Source: Hyphomicrobiales bacterium (GTDB taxonomy: Bacteria > Pseudomonadota > Alphaproteobacteria > Rhizobiales > HXMU1428-3). From it: a DNA stretch of 11,403 nt. Position 1 is the stretch's first letter; each line of letters begins with the position of its first letter. The notes below the pieces were generated by a model, which was given only the letters and a program-made list of their open reading frames with translations, was not told the DNA's origin and did no database searches. The stretch lies in the NCBI GenBank assembly GCA_021775385.1, contig JAJFHW010000281.1, positions 1 to 11,403 on the forward strand, read 5' to 3'. This document shows positions 1 to 7,380 of the stretch, in pieces. The translations under genes were made by a program, and so were the position numbers.

Positions 1-960
1 GATCAGGTGCAGGGAGATGTGATCATTCGCAATGACCAGCTTGATGATTTGGTTTTATTACGATCTGACGGGTCTCCTACTTATATGTTAGCAGTTGTCG
101 TTGATGATCATGATATGGGGATTACCCATGTGATCCGCGGAGATGACCATTTAACAAATTGCGCAAAACAAATTCAAATTTACAACGCTCTTCAATGGAA
201 TTTACCTGAATTTGCACATATCCCTCTTATTCATGGAAGCGATGGAGCTAAGCTTTCTAAACGCCATGGGGCACTTGGTGCTGAGGCCTATAAAGCAATG
301 GGCTATTTACCTGAAGGAATGAGAAATTACCTTGCTAAGCTTGGGTGGAGCCATGGCGATGATGAAATCATCCCTACAAATAAACTTATTGAATGGTTTG
401 ACTTGAACGGCATTAATAAAGCACCTGCCCGCTTTGATATGGCAAAACTTGATCATATTAATGGTCATTATGTCTCTTTAAGTTCTGATGATGAGATTAT
501 GAAAGACTTGACATCTCTCATTGAGGACGATGAATTTACGCCTGAACTTTCCTTTCCCTCTAATTTAATTGATTTGAAGACAATCGCGCCTAACCTTTCC
601 TTCTTGAAAGAACGCTCGAAAACTTTAATTGAATTGTTAGAAACCGCGGCTTACCTCTTTAAATCCATACCTCTTGATATGGATGCCAAAGCAGAAAAAG
701 CTTTAAACAAAGACGGTGTGAATGATATTTTAATAGGGATTTTATCCCAATTTACTAACATGCAAGATTGGAATCGTGAAGAAATCGAAGCCTTATTGAA
801 AGATTATGCAAGTGAGCATGACCTTAAATTTGGTAAGATTGCGCCACCTCTTCGTTCTGCACTAACGGGATCCATGGTTTCCCCTGGGATTTACGATGTC
901 ATATACAGTTTAGGGCGTGAAGAGGTCTTAAAACGACTTGAGGCTGTTATAAAGGCCTAA
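1..960 (+). CDS. gltX: Glutamyl-tRNA synthetase (GluRS), 5'-truncated by the window edge
   Basis: This is a class I aminoacyl-tRNA synthetase that attaches glutamate to tRNA-Glu in the cytoplasm. The reading frame is open from base 1, so the start lies outside the window. The GTG at 7 is only an internal codon. About 150 N-terminal residues, including the HIGH ATP-binding motif, are missing, judged against E. coli GluRS, whose KMSKS loop is near residue 237. Visible here are the late Rossmann-fold stretch SPTYMLAVVVDD, then THVIRGDDHLTN, which contacts ATP and the acceptor end. Next comes the KMSKS-type loop KLSKR at 250-264, followed by RNYLAKLGWSHGDDE, characteristic of GluRS rather than GlnRS. 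The rest is the helical anticodon-binding region, ending in TAA at 958-960. Alphaproteobacteria often carry two gltX paralogues. The GALGAEAYKAMGYLPE context suggests the canonical copy, but that is inference. It runs in the same direction as gltA with a 266-base gap. Confidence 0.96.
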   Translation, partial: DQVQGDVIIRNDQLDDLVLLRSDGSPTYMLAVVVDDHDMGITHVIRGDDHLTNCAKQIQIYNALQWNLPEFAHIPLIHGSDGAKLSKRHGALGAEAYKAMGYLPEGMRNYLAKLGWSHGDDEIIPTNKLIEWFDLNGINKAPARFDMAKLDHINGHYVSLSSDDEIMKDLTSLIEDDEFTPELSFPSNLIDLKTIAPNLSFLKERSKTLIELLETAAYLFKSIPLDMDAKAEKALNKDGVNDILIGILSQFTNMQDWNREEIEALLKDYASEHDLKFGKIAPPLRSALTGSMVSPGIYDVIYSLGREEVLKRLEAVIKA

Positions 961-1077
961 ACTTGTAGAAAAACTTGCAAAATTGCGCTCCAGGACTTAT
1001 TAAGAGGGCATTGAAAGCAGATCATCAGAATCTGTTTTACCTACATATTTCAATGAATGCGCTAAATAATGTCAAAT

Positions 1078-1102
1078 AAATTGCTGAAATTCGCAATTTT
1101 TT
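1078..1102 (+). terminator. Weak intrinsic terminator candidate downstream of gltX
   Basis: AAATTGC (1078-1084) is complementary to GCAATTT (1093-1099) across an 8-base loop, and a run of six T covers 1097-1102. The stem is only 7 bp and AT-rich, and it lies about 117 bases after the gltX stop, so efficiency would be low. A second, poorer candidate is CAGAT/ATCTG at 1018-1034 followed by TTTT. Confidence 0.3.
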
Positions 1103-1168
1103 CATTTTTATGAATTATAGACTGTGCTTATAGCAATTTAAAAATCTTTATGTTAGATCTTACGCCAT

Positions 1169-1187
1169 CTGCGTCATAGGGACGCAG
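1169..1187 (+). promoter_or_regulatory. GC-rich hairpin in the gltA leader
   Basis: CTGCGTC (1169-1175) and GACGCAG (1181-1187) form a perfect 7-bp inverted repeat around the 5-base loop ATAGG. It is conspicuously GC-rich in an otherwise AT-rich gap and ends 39 bases before the likely gltA start at 1227. There is no T-run after it, so it is not a terminator. It could be a dyad operator for a repressor or a 5'-UTR RNA hairpin. A 9-codon ORF (ATG at 1150, TAG at 1177-1179) stops inside the loop but has no visible ribosome binding site. I found no convincing -35/-10 pair in 961-1226. Confidence 0.45.
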
Positions 1188-1226
1188 TTCACTGACATTC
1201 GGCGCGATAAATAAAAGGGTATGTTT

Positions 1227-2558
1227 ATGACTACTGTTCAATCTTCTACTAATGGTGACCAGCTTAATCAAGATAACGATAAGTCCAATCTTATAGTTGA
1301 AGGGAAAACACTCGACTTACCGCTTTACAAGGGCTCAATTGGCCCAAGTGTGATTGATATCAGCCGTTTGTATGCTCAAAGTGACATGTTCACTTATGAT
1401 CCAGGTTTTACGTCGACGGCTTCTTGTGAAAGTAAAATTACTTATATTGATGGTGATAAGGGTGTTTTATTACATCGCGGATATCCTATTGATCAATTAG
1501 CTGAACAGGGCTCGTTCTTGGAAACTTGCTACCTGTTGCTTTATGGTGATTTACCTCAAGCTGAACAATTTGAAGATTTTAAAAACCGCATCACATATCA
1601 CACGATGCTACATGAACAAATTCACACCTTTTACAAAGGTTTTCGTCGGGATGCACATCCTATGGCGATTATGGTTGGCGTTGTTGGCGCTCTTTCAGCG
1701 TTTTATCACGACTCAACAGATATTAATGACCCAACTCAACGTAATATCGCCAGCTTGCGCATGATAGCTAAAATGCCAACAATTGCAGCAATGGCTTATA
1801 AATATTCTATTGGTCAGCCTTTTGTTTCACCTCGGAATGATCTCGATTATTCAGCTAATTTCTTAAATATGTGCTTTAGCGTTCCTGCTGAAGATTATAA
1901 AGTTGACCCGGTTCTTGCTCGTGCAATGGATCGTATCTTTGTTCTTCATGCTGACCATGAGCAAAATGCATCAACATCTACAGTTCGGTTAGCTGGTTCA
2001 TCTGGCGCGAACCCATTTGCTTGTATTGCTGCTGGTATTGCTTGTCTTTGGGGGCCTTCTCATGGCGGCGCTAACGAAGCTGCGCTTACTATGCTTGAAG
2101 AAATTGGTTCTGTTGATCGTATTCCTGAATATATTCGCCGGGCTAAAGACAAAAGTGATCCATTCCGTCTTATGGGCTTTGGTCACCGGGTTTATAAAAA
2201 CTATGATCCGCGTGCAACTGTTATGCAAAAAACTTGTCACGAAGTATTGGACACGCTTGGCCTTAAAAATGATCCTCTTTTACAAGTGGCAATTGAATTA
2301 GAGCGCATTGCACGTGAAGATCCTTATTTTGTTGAGAAGAAGCTTTACCCGAATATTGATTTCTATTCAGGTATTACACTTCGCGCATTAGGGTTCCCAC
2401 CTGAGATGTTCACTGTGTTATTTGCATTAGCGAGAACTGTTGGTTGGATTGCTCAATGGAGAGAAATGATTGAAGATCCGCAACAACGCATTGGTCGCCC
2501 ACGTCAGCTATATACTGGTCCAACTTTGCGTGACTATGTACCTACTTCAAATCGCTAA
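1227..2558 (+). CDS. gltA: Citrate synthase
   Basis: Condenses acetyl-CoA and oxaloacetate to citrate, the entry step of the TCA cycle, in the cytoplasm. The length of 443 residues fits the Gram-negative citrate synthases (E. coli 427). The conserved block [15 protein letters not shown] is followed by the three catalytic positions: His279 in [10 protein letters not shown], His320 in [14 protein letters not shown] (the family signature), and Asp378 in PNIDFYSGI. These match E. coli His264, His305 and Asp362. The C-terminal part GWIAQWREM...RPRQLYTG is also typical. Two ATGs compete. The one at 1221 lies a single base after the GGG of AAAAGGG (1213-1219), while the one at 1227 is 7 bases from it, so 1227 is preferred. 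The N-terminal 25 or so residues are polar and variable. The gene appears to be transcribed alone, with its own 266-base upstream gap and a strong terminator after it. Confidence 0.97.
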   Translation: MTTVQSSTNGDQLNQDNDKSNLIVEGKTLDLPLYKGSIGPSVIDISRLYAQSDMFTYDPGFTSTASCESKITYIDGDKGVLLHRGYPIDQLAEQGSFLETCYLLLYGDLPQAEQFEDFKNRITYHTMLHEQIHTFYKGFRRDAHPMAIMVGVVGALSAFYHDSTDINDPTQRNIASLRMIAKMPTIAAMAYKYSIGQPFVSPRNDLDYSANFLNMCFSVPAEDYKVDPVLARAMDRIFVLHADHEQNASTSTVRLAGSSGANPFACIAAGIACLWGPSHGGANEAALTMLEEIGSVDRIPEYIRRAKDKSDPFRLMGFGHRVYKNYDPRATVMQKTCHEVLDTLGLKNDPLLQVAIELERIAREDPYFVEKKLYPNIDFYSGITLRALGFPPEMFTVLFALARTVGWIAQWREMIEDPQQRIGRPRQLYTGPTLRDYVPTSNR

Positions 2559-2585
2559 GTACCCACAGAAGTAAAACAAATTTAT

Positions 2586-2622
2586 AAAGCCACCCTCAAA
2601 ATTTTTTGAGGGTGGCTTTTTT
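2586..2622. terminator. Strong, probably bidirectional terminator between gltA and lpxB
   Basis: A 15-bp perfect inverted repeat (2586-2600 with 2605-2619) closes a 4-base loop. Its core is GCCACCCTC/GAGGGTGGC. On the plus strand it runs into six T (2617-2622), a classic intrinsic terminator 27 bases after the gltA stop. Read on the minus strand the stem is followed by TATAAATTT, a looser T-tract, and its A-run overlaps the lpxB stop codon at 2621-2623. It can therefore end both convergent transcripts. Confidence 0.9.
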
Positions 2623-3808
2623 ATTTCTTGTTTTTATATATTGTTTCAATGGTTTGCTTGGCTGCAGCGATTGAAGGTCTTGGGCCTGCCTCAAACATTT
2701 TTTCATCTATTTTTTCCAGATGAGTTTTTTGATCTTGATACTCTTTAGAAGACTGATCAAACAATGGTTTTAGAGCTTTTACTATTTTTTCTGGAGTACA
2801 ATCATATTGAATAAATTCAGGGAAGGCTTTTCTTCCTAAAATATGATTTGCCAATGCGAACATGTCTGCTTTGATTAATGGCCTTAGTAGGTGAAGCAAC
2901 TTATCATATTTATAAGCTACGACCATTGGCGTGCCGGTTATAGCCAATTCTAGCGTGACAGTCCCCGATGCGGCGAGCGCTGCTGTTGCGCACTTAAAAG
3001 CTCTGAATTTATCTTCCTGACCATCAATGATATGAGGTTCTATGGGCCAAGATTTTACTGCCTCCAGAACAGATGCTTTCACTGACTTTACAGTTGGCAG
3101 TAGAACTTCAATTGGACCGATGGCTTCATTTAATTGACCAACGACTTCACCAAATGGTTCCATCAAATGCTTTACTTCATTTGAGCGGCTTCCTGGTAAA
3201 ATAGTCAAGATTTTCGCGTCGGTTTTTAAGCCTAGATTTGAGATTAAGCTTGTTTCATCTAACTCAGATATCCATTGTTTTTGCTCTATGAGTGGATGAC
3301 CAACATAATGGCAAGATGGCCCGCCGAGTTCTTTATGTTTTTGTGGTTCAAATGGTAGTAATGCAAGAACCTCATCAACATAAGGTTTCATTTTTTTGGC
3401 TCTACCTGGTCGCCATGCCCAAACTGTCGGACTGACATAATTTACAATCGGAATATTTGGTGCTTTTTTTCGAACTCTTTTGGCTATAGGGTGCGTGAAT
3501 TCTGGACTGTCTATTATGATTAAACCATCAGGATTATTTTCTATGACATGGTCAACACATTGATGAACCCGTTTTATTAAATTTGGCAATCTAGCAAGGA
3601 TTGCAAACGGCCCCATTATCGCAACTTCTTCCATTGGAAAGAGTGATACTAGGCCTTCTTTGGCCATGGCTTCTGAGCCAAGACCTTGAAAGGATACGTT
3701 TTCTTCGCCCAATTCTTCTTTCAATGCTTGCATTAACTTACCACCTAATGCATCACCTGAATGTTCACCAGCTATGATATGTAATTTAAAGGGCGGAGTT
3801 TTACTAAT
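2621..3808 (-). CDS. lpxB: Lipid-A-disaccharide synthase, apparent AUU start
   Basis: GT19-family glycosyltransferase that joins UDP-2,3-diacylglucosamine and lipid X into the lipid A disaccharide, a peripheral inner-membrane step. Motifs seen, numbered from the proposed start, are IIAGEHSGDALGGKL near residues 10-24, DSPEFT with Asp100 (E. coli Asp98), YVSPTVWAWRPGRAKKM, LPGSRSNEV at 204-212, SGTVTLELA at 281-289 and FPEFIQ. The first ATG (3733) would remove the whole AGExSGD loop. Upstream, in frame, back to a TAG at 3833-3835, there is no ATG, GTG or TTG. The best start is ATT at 3806-3808, preceded by GAAAGG at 9 bases. It gives 395 residues and aligns Asp100 with the E. coli numbering. 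The start is inference; the need for an upstream start is firm. It is the last gene of the minus-strand run, 51 bases after lpxI. Confidence 0.92.
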   Translation of the reverse strand: MSKTPPFKLHIIAGEHSGDALGGKLMQALKEELGEENVSFQGLGSEAMAKEGLVSLFPMEEVAIMGPFAILARLPNLIKRVHQCVDHVIENNPDGLIIIDSPEFTHPIAKRVRKKAPNIPIVNYVSPTVWAWRPGRAKKMKPYVDEVLALLPFEPQKHKELGGPSCHYVGHPLIEQKQWISELDETSLISNLGLKTDAKILTILPGSRSNEVKHLMEPFGEVVGQLNEAIGPIEVLLPTVKSVKASVLEAVKSWPIEPHIIDGQEDKFRAFKCATAALAASGTVTLELAITGTPMVVAYKYDKLLHLLRPLIKADMFALANHILGRKAFPEFIQYDCTPEKIVKALKPLFDQSSKEYQDQKTHLEKIDEKMFEAGPRPSIAAAKQTIETIYKNKK

Positions 3809-3823
3809 AGCCTTTGGCCTTTC
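3806..3823 (-). promoter_or_regulatory. Tandem SD-like sites and AUU initiation region of lpxB
   Basis: On the minus strand AAAGGCC and AAAGGCT are repeated back to back just before ATT. The distal GAAAGG (3818-3823) is 9 bases from the ATT, and the proximal AAAGG (3811-3815) only 2 bases. GGCC and GGCT can also pair as a 4-bp hairpin (with one G-U pair) that would hide the proximal site. No other start codon exists between the lpxI stop and the conserved LpxB N-terminus. Confidence 0.5.
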
Positions 3824-3859
3824 AGTTTTGTACTACTGATTTATGTAGATGATTAATAT

Positions 3860-4762
3860 TTATACATTAAGTTCTTCTTCTTTTAGTCCAATGATGAAGA
3901 TCCCTAATTGATTTGCTAAGTCGATGGTTTTTTGTTTTTCACTCATCAGGACTTTATTTTCTACAATAGCTATTCCATTGAGGCCAGCATCAGCCACCAA
4001 CTCTATGGTTTTTGGTCCAATGGTAGGCATATCTATTCTTAATTCTTGATTGGGTTTTGGGAGCTTTACTAATACACCGTGTCGTTTATTCAACCAGCCT
4101 TTGCCCCATTGCCTCAGCCCTTTAGCACGCTTTAACATATTATCTGTGCCTTCTGCGGCTTCAACACACAAGACATATTCACGGGCAACGATTGCCCCTT
4201 GCCCAATGTCCATTTCCCCTAAGGAAATAACAGTTTTAATGCCTTTTTGTATATCTTTACGATCTATTTTGGAGGGTGTCTTTTTTGTAAAGCAACCACC
4301 ATCGGCTGTTAGCTCTGGTACGACTTCATGAGCTCCGACAATTTGGAAGCCCTTTTTCTGGACGAAGGTTACGATGTTCGTTAGAATTGTATCATCACCG
4401 CCCATAGTGAGGCTAAACACAAACCGTAGATTTCTGATCATGCCGAAATCAAAGTGAATGTTTTTAAATTCTGGCCGAGAGACTCCGCCAATAAAGAGTA
4501 GTTGCTCGACTTTTGCTTTTTTCAAAGCGTTAAAGAGTTTATCGACTTCCCCCCATTTAACCCATTTATGCGGATAGTCTTCTATCTCTTTTGATGCAGT
4601 TCCCTCAATGCCAATGATATAAACATCTCGGCCAGATTTCTGGGTTCTTTCTGCTATGTAGAGAGGAAGGGAGCCATTGCCAGCTAATATGCCCAAAGGT
4701 GATTTGGGGTGATCTTGCTGCTGTTCTTGTTGCTCTTTTGGCAAATTGACTTTTTGCATCAT
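3860..4762 (-). CDS. lpxI: UDP-2,3-diacylglucosamine pyrophosphatase, LpxI type (DUF1009)
   Basis: Hydrolyses UDP-2,3-diacylglucosamine to lipid X (2,3-diacylglucosamine 1-phosphate) and UMP, the fourth step of lipid A synthesis. LpxI replaces the unrelated LpxH in alphaproteobacteria. The 300-residue product shows LGILAGNGSLP at about residues 23-33, FIGGVSRP, LTMGGDDTIL, the signature EAAEGTDNML, and RIDMPTIGPKT. Asp244 in that last block appears to match the catalytic Asp225 of the Caulobacter enzyme (by offset, not alignment). The start chosen is the first ATG of an ATGATG pair, with AAGGA 8 bases upstream. An upstream ATG at 4822 falls inside a hairpin and lacks a ribosome site. The N-terminus has a short Gln/Glu-rich stretch (about residues 9-17) before the first domain, longer than in Caulobacter. 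It is separated from lpxA by 125 bases and from lpxB by 51. Confidence 0.95.
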   Translation of the reverse strand: MMQKVNLPKEQQEQQQDHPKSPLGILAGNGSLPLYIAERTQKSGRDVYIIGIEGTASKEIEDYPHKWVKWGEVDKLFNALKKAKVEQLLFIGGVSRPEFKNIHFDFGMIRNLRFVFSLTMGGDDTILTNIVTFVQKKGFQIVGAHEVVPELTADGGCFTKKTPSKIDRKDIQKGIKTVISLGEMDIGQGAIVAREYVLCVEAAEGTDNMLKRAKGLRQWGKGWLNKRHGVLVKLPKPNQELRIDMPTIGPKTIELVADAGLNGIAIVENKVLMSEKQKTIDLANQLGIFIIGLKEEELNV

Positions 4763-4815
4763 GCTTTGGTTCCTTGATGCGATAAAATGATGCGCTAAAA
4801 TTAGCAAGATCTGCA

Positions 4816-4845
4816 AACCCAAGGGTTTTATTTTACCCTTGGGTT
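4816..4845 (-). other. Hairpin between lpxA and lpxI
   Basis: AACCCAAGGGT (4816-4826) and ACCCTTGGGTT (4835-4845) form a perfect 11-bp stem with an 8-base AT loop. It lies in the 125-base lpxA-lpxI gap, 42 bases past the lpxA stop in the direction of transcription. On the transcribed strand the stem is followed only by TTTGCAG, so it lacks a proper U-tract. It could be a weak terminator or attenuator, or a 3'-end stabilising or processing hairpin that sets lpxI-lpxB expression below the upstream genes. Confidence 0.55.
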
Positions 4846-4887
4846 ATTTGAATTTTTGATATCAACCAAAGACATTTGTGAAACACT

Positions 4888-5694
4888 TTAGTTATGATCT
4901 CTTGGTACACACAAAGCACGACTAGATTCGTTGCGTATAAATGTAATCATTTCTTGTACGCATTTGTTATCTTTATAATCGATTGCTACCTGATCAACAC
5001 GCTCTTTTAAGGTCGCTTTGTCTGCAAAAATATCTTGATACGCGCTTCTTAGTTGATGAATATCTTCACGAGTAAAACCAGAGCGTTTTAAACCAACGAT
5101 ATTCAAGCCACCAAGGCCTGCTCTGTGTCCTATGGCCATTCCATATGGTATCACGTCATGCTCTATGCCTGACATACCGCCAATAAATGCTTTTTGCCCA
5201 ATGCGAACAAATTGATGAACTGCTGTAAGACCACCAAGAATGGCTCCGTCACCGATAGAACAATGGCCGCCTAATGTAGCGTTATTGGCGAAGATGACAT
5301 CATTGCCTAAGAAGCAATCATGAGCGATATGAGAACCAGCCATGTAGAGCCCGTTATCTCCGACCTTTGTTACCCAACCGCCATGCTCTGTGCCGGAATG
5401 CATTGTAACATGCTCGCGGATACGATTGTTTTTTCCGACAATTAATTTGCTTTGCTGATCTGGATCTTCAAAGTTAGCGACTTGAGGTATTTTACCTAAA
5501 GAGGCAAAGGGATAAATTTCACAATCATCGCCAATTGATGTTTGGCCACATAAAACAACATGCGAATGAAGTTTTACGTTATCACCAATCTCTACATTTG
5601 GACCTATCTGACAAAAAGGTCCAATTTCTACATTTGATCCAATTTTTGCGTCAGCTGAAATATCGGATGAAGCATGTATTTTATTATCTGACAT
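4888..5694 (-). CDS. lpxA: UDP-N-acetylglucosamine O-acyltransferase
   Basis: Transfers a 3-hydroxyacyl chain from ACP to the 3-position of UDP-GlcNAc, the first step of lipid A synthesis; cytoplasmic trimer. The 268-residue product has the left-handed beta-helix hexapeptide repeats from about residue 10 to 185 (IGSNVEIGPFCQIGPNVEIG and so on), then a helical C-terminus beginning near LKRSGFTRED. His125 in IAHDCFLGN is the catalytic base, at the same number as in E. coli. Gly173 in IGGMSG sits at the E. coli hydrocarbon-ruler position. An in-frame ATG at 5754 lies inside fabZ and one at 5709 also overlaps it. The ATG at 5694 is preferred because AAGGA lies 4 bases before it, partly inside the fabZ stop codon (TAAGGA). 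The gap to fabZ is only 7 bases, so the two are probably translationally coupled. Confidence 0.97.
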   Translation of the reverse strand: MSDNKIHASSDISADAKIGSNVEIGPFCQIGPNVEIGDNVKLHSHVVLCGQTSIGDDCEIYPFASLGKIPQVANFEDPDQQSKLIVGKNNRIREHVTMHSGTEHGGWVTKVGDNGLYMAGSHIAHDCFLGNDVIFANNATLGGHCSIGDGAILGGLTAVHQFVRIGQKAFIGGMSGIEHDVIPYGMAIGHRAGLGGLNIVGLKRSGFTREDIHQLRSAYQDIFADKATLKERVDQVAIDYKDNKCVQEMITFIRNESSRALCVPRDHN

Positions 5695-5701
5695 TTGATC
5701 C

Positions 5702-6169
5702 TTATACATCCACGATGGTTGCACTAATTTCGGCTTCAGCAACACGCTCGCCATCTACTTTCGCTTCTGCTGCGAAACGCCATACACGGCCCCTACTTCT
5801 GATTTTTTGAACATGGTAATGAACTTGATCACCTGGTCCTACAGGTTTACGAAAACGTGCACGGTCAATTGCCATAAAGTAAACCAACTGTTCTGTTGCT
5901 TTTTCTTCTAAATTTGCAACACATAAAGCACCAGCAGTTTGGGCCATGCCTTCAACTAGTAATACGCCTGGGAACACGGGATGTTCTGGAAAATGTCCTT
6001 GAAAGAAGTTTTCATTATAGGTGACATTCTTAATACCAACGGCACTTTCATCTTTATACATGTCGATGATGCGATCTATGAGTAAAAAGGGATAGCGGTG
6101 GGGGAGATATTTCATAATATCTGCGATATCTGCGGTCCCTAACTCTCCTTTTGTTGCGCTCTCATCCAT
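5702..6169 (-). CDS. fabZ: 3-hydroxyacyl-[acyl-carrier-protein] dehydratase
   Basis: Dehydrates 3-hydroxyacyl-ACP to trans-2-enoyl-ACP in fatty-acid elongation, in the cytoplasm, with a hot-dog fold. At 155 residues it has the usual family length. [12 protein letters not shown] is at residues 22-33. The catalytic pair is His59 in [11 protein letters not shown] and Glu73 in LLVEGMAQ, 14 residues apart as in Pseudomonas FabZ (His49/Glu63). The ATG at 6169 has AAGGA 8 bases upstream. The gene lies between lpxD and lpxA, the standard place. Since FabZ and the two Lpx acyltransferases draw on the same 3-hydroxyacyl-ACP pool, co-transcription helps balance phospholipid and lipid A synthesis. The gap to lpxD is 81 bases of AT-rich sequence with no clear signal other than the ribosome site. 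Confidence 0.98.
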   Translation of the reverse strand: MDESATKGELGTADIADIMKYLPHRYPFLLIDRIIDMYKDESAVGIKNVTYNENFFQGHFPEHPVFPGVLLVEGMAQTAGALCVANLEEKATEQLVYFMAIDRARFRKPVGPGDQVHYHVQKIRSRGRVWRFAAEAKVDGERVAEAEISATIVDV

Positions 6170-6250
6170 ATTCTTAATCCTTAATAATTTCAGTATGCCT
6201 TCATCAAATAATCATGTTTTCATTTTCTAATTTTAAAAGAAAATCATGCT

Positions 6251-7303
6251 TTAGATGCCAGGTTTTTTTAACTTTGAATCGCGTGTCTCAACCATTTTTT
6301 CAACAGCAATAATTTCTTTGAACCATTGTTTCATTGGCTTGGCAGGCGTACCACCGTAACGCCCTTTTGCTGGGACGCTTTTATGAACATTGCTTGATGC
6401 TGCGATTTGAGCACCATCGCCAATTTCAATATGACCAACAGCACCTGTTTGGCCACCCATAACAACGTAATTACCAATTTTACAACTACCAGATATGCCT
6501 GTTTGAGACACGATCACTGCGTGACAGCCAATTACCACATTATGACCTATCTGCACAAGGTTATCTATTTTTGTGCCCTCACCAATGATTGTGTCGGTTA
6601 ATGCCCCACGATCAATTGATGTATTTGCTCCAATCTCAACCTTATCTTGAATGATTACACGGCCTATTTGAGGAACCTTTTTATGGCCACCGGCGCCCAT
6701 AATATACCCAAAACCATCCTGGCCGATAGCCGCACCTGAATGTATGGTTACTTCATTACCAACAAGACTATGAGTTAGAACTGTGTTTGAACCAATTTTA
6801 CAATTTCGCCCTATATAGGTTCTATAACCTATAACCGCACCAGACGAAATAACAGTACCTGAGCCAATATGTGCTTCTTTTCCAATTACAGCACCTGCTT
6901 CGATAATTGCGCCCTCTTCAATGACAGCTGAAGGGTCAATTAATTCACTTGAATTTTGTGTAGCCCCTTGTGAGGATGCCGTTGGGTAAAATAGTTTGAT
7001 GGCTTCCACAAACTTTTCATGAGGCTTGTCTGTTATCAAGCCGACCATGTTTTCAGGAATTTTATCTTTAAACCTTGAAGTCAAAAAACAAGCTGATGCT
7101 TTAGAACTTTGAAATGTTTCAAGTAATTTTTTATCTTCGAAAAAGCTTAGATACCCTTCGTTAGCTGTAGCAAGACTTGCTACATCAGAAATATTGATTT
7201 CTCGATTACCATCTTGTGGAATAATTTCATCAATATTGAGTTTTTCAGAAATTTCAGAAATCCGAAATGGACCGACCTTTTGGAAAAATCCGGGGTGCTC
7301 CAT
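6251..7303 (-). CDS. lpxD: UDP-3-O-acylglucosamine N-acyltransferase
   Basis: Adds the N-linked 3-hydroxyacyl chain to UDP-3-O-acylglucosamine, the third step of lipid A synthesis, in the cytoplasm as a trimer. The 350-residue product has the N-terminal uridine-binding domain (about 1-110, containing [12 protein letters not shown]). It is followed by hexapeptide repeats of the left-handed beta-helix (about 122-310) and a C-terminal helix. His254 in [13 protein letters not shown] matches catalytic His239 of E. coli LpxD. IGQDGFGY and [11 protein letters not shown] are conserved family blocks. The ATG at 7303 has AAAGGA (7310-7315) 6 bases upstream, a good ribosome site. The gene follows bamA directly; there is no skp/ompH between them as in E. 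coli. A perfect hairpin lies in the 77-base gap ahead of it. Confidence 0.97.
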   Translation of the reverse strand: MEHPGFFQKVGPFRISEISEKLNIDEIIPQDGNREINISDVASLATANEGYLSFFEDKKLLETFQSSKASACFLTSRFKDKIPENMVGLITDKPHEKFVEAIKLFYPTASSQGATQNSSELIDPSAVIEEGAIIEAGAVIGKEAHIGSGTVISSGAVIGYRTYIGRNCKIGSNTVLTHSLVGNEVTIHSGAAIGQDGFGYIMGAGGHKKVPQIGRVIIQDKVEIGANTSIDRGALTDTIIGEGTKIDNLVQIGHNVVIGCHAVIVSQTGISGSCKIGNYVVMGGQTGAVGHIEIGDGAQIAASSNVHKSVPAKGRYGGTPAKPMKQWFKEIIAVEKMVETRDSKLKKPGI

Positions 7304-7323
7304 GGGCTGTCCTTTATAGAAAT

Positions 7324-7355
7324 ACCCTCATGCTTTCATTTGAAAGCATGAGGGT
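7324..7355 (-). other. Perfect hairpin between bamA and lpxD
   Basis: A 15-bp perfect inverted repeat (7324-7338 with 7341-7355, core CCCTCATGCTTTC/GAAAGCATGAGGG) with only two unpaired bases between the arms. In the direction of transcription it begins 25 bases after the bamA stop and ends 8 bases before the lpxD Shine-Dalgarno. After the stem the minus strand reads ATTTCTATAAAGG, a poor U-tract, so full termination is doubtful. On the plus strand it is followed by CTGTTTTT, better suited to stopping antisense transcription. A role as partial terminator, RNase-resistant 3' end for bamA mRNA, or processing site is inference. Confidence 0.6.
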
Positions 7356-7380
7356 CTGTTTTTAGAAATTTATACTAAGA

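Noticed and set aside
1221..1226. ATG at 1221 as gltA start
   Set aside because: It lies one base after the GGG of the ribosome site; ATG 1227 is correctly spaced.
2017..2301. 94-codon plus-strand ORF within gltA
   Set aside because: Out-of-frame shadow of gltA; hydrophobic composition follows from the gltA codons.
4763..4822. ATG at 4822 as lpxI start, adding 20 residues
   Set aside because: It falls inside the 4816-4845 hairpin with no ribosome site. ATG 4762 has AAGGA at 8 bases and gives the expected family N-terminus.
5695..5754. Longer lpxA overlapping the end of fabZ
   Set aside because: The extra residues are fabZ sequence read in another frame; ATG 5694 has a ribosome site and gives E. 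coli-like length and His125 numbering.
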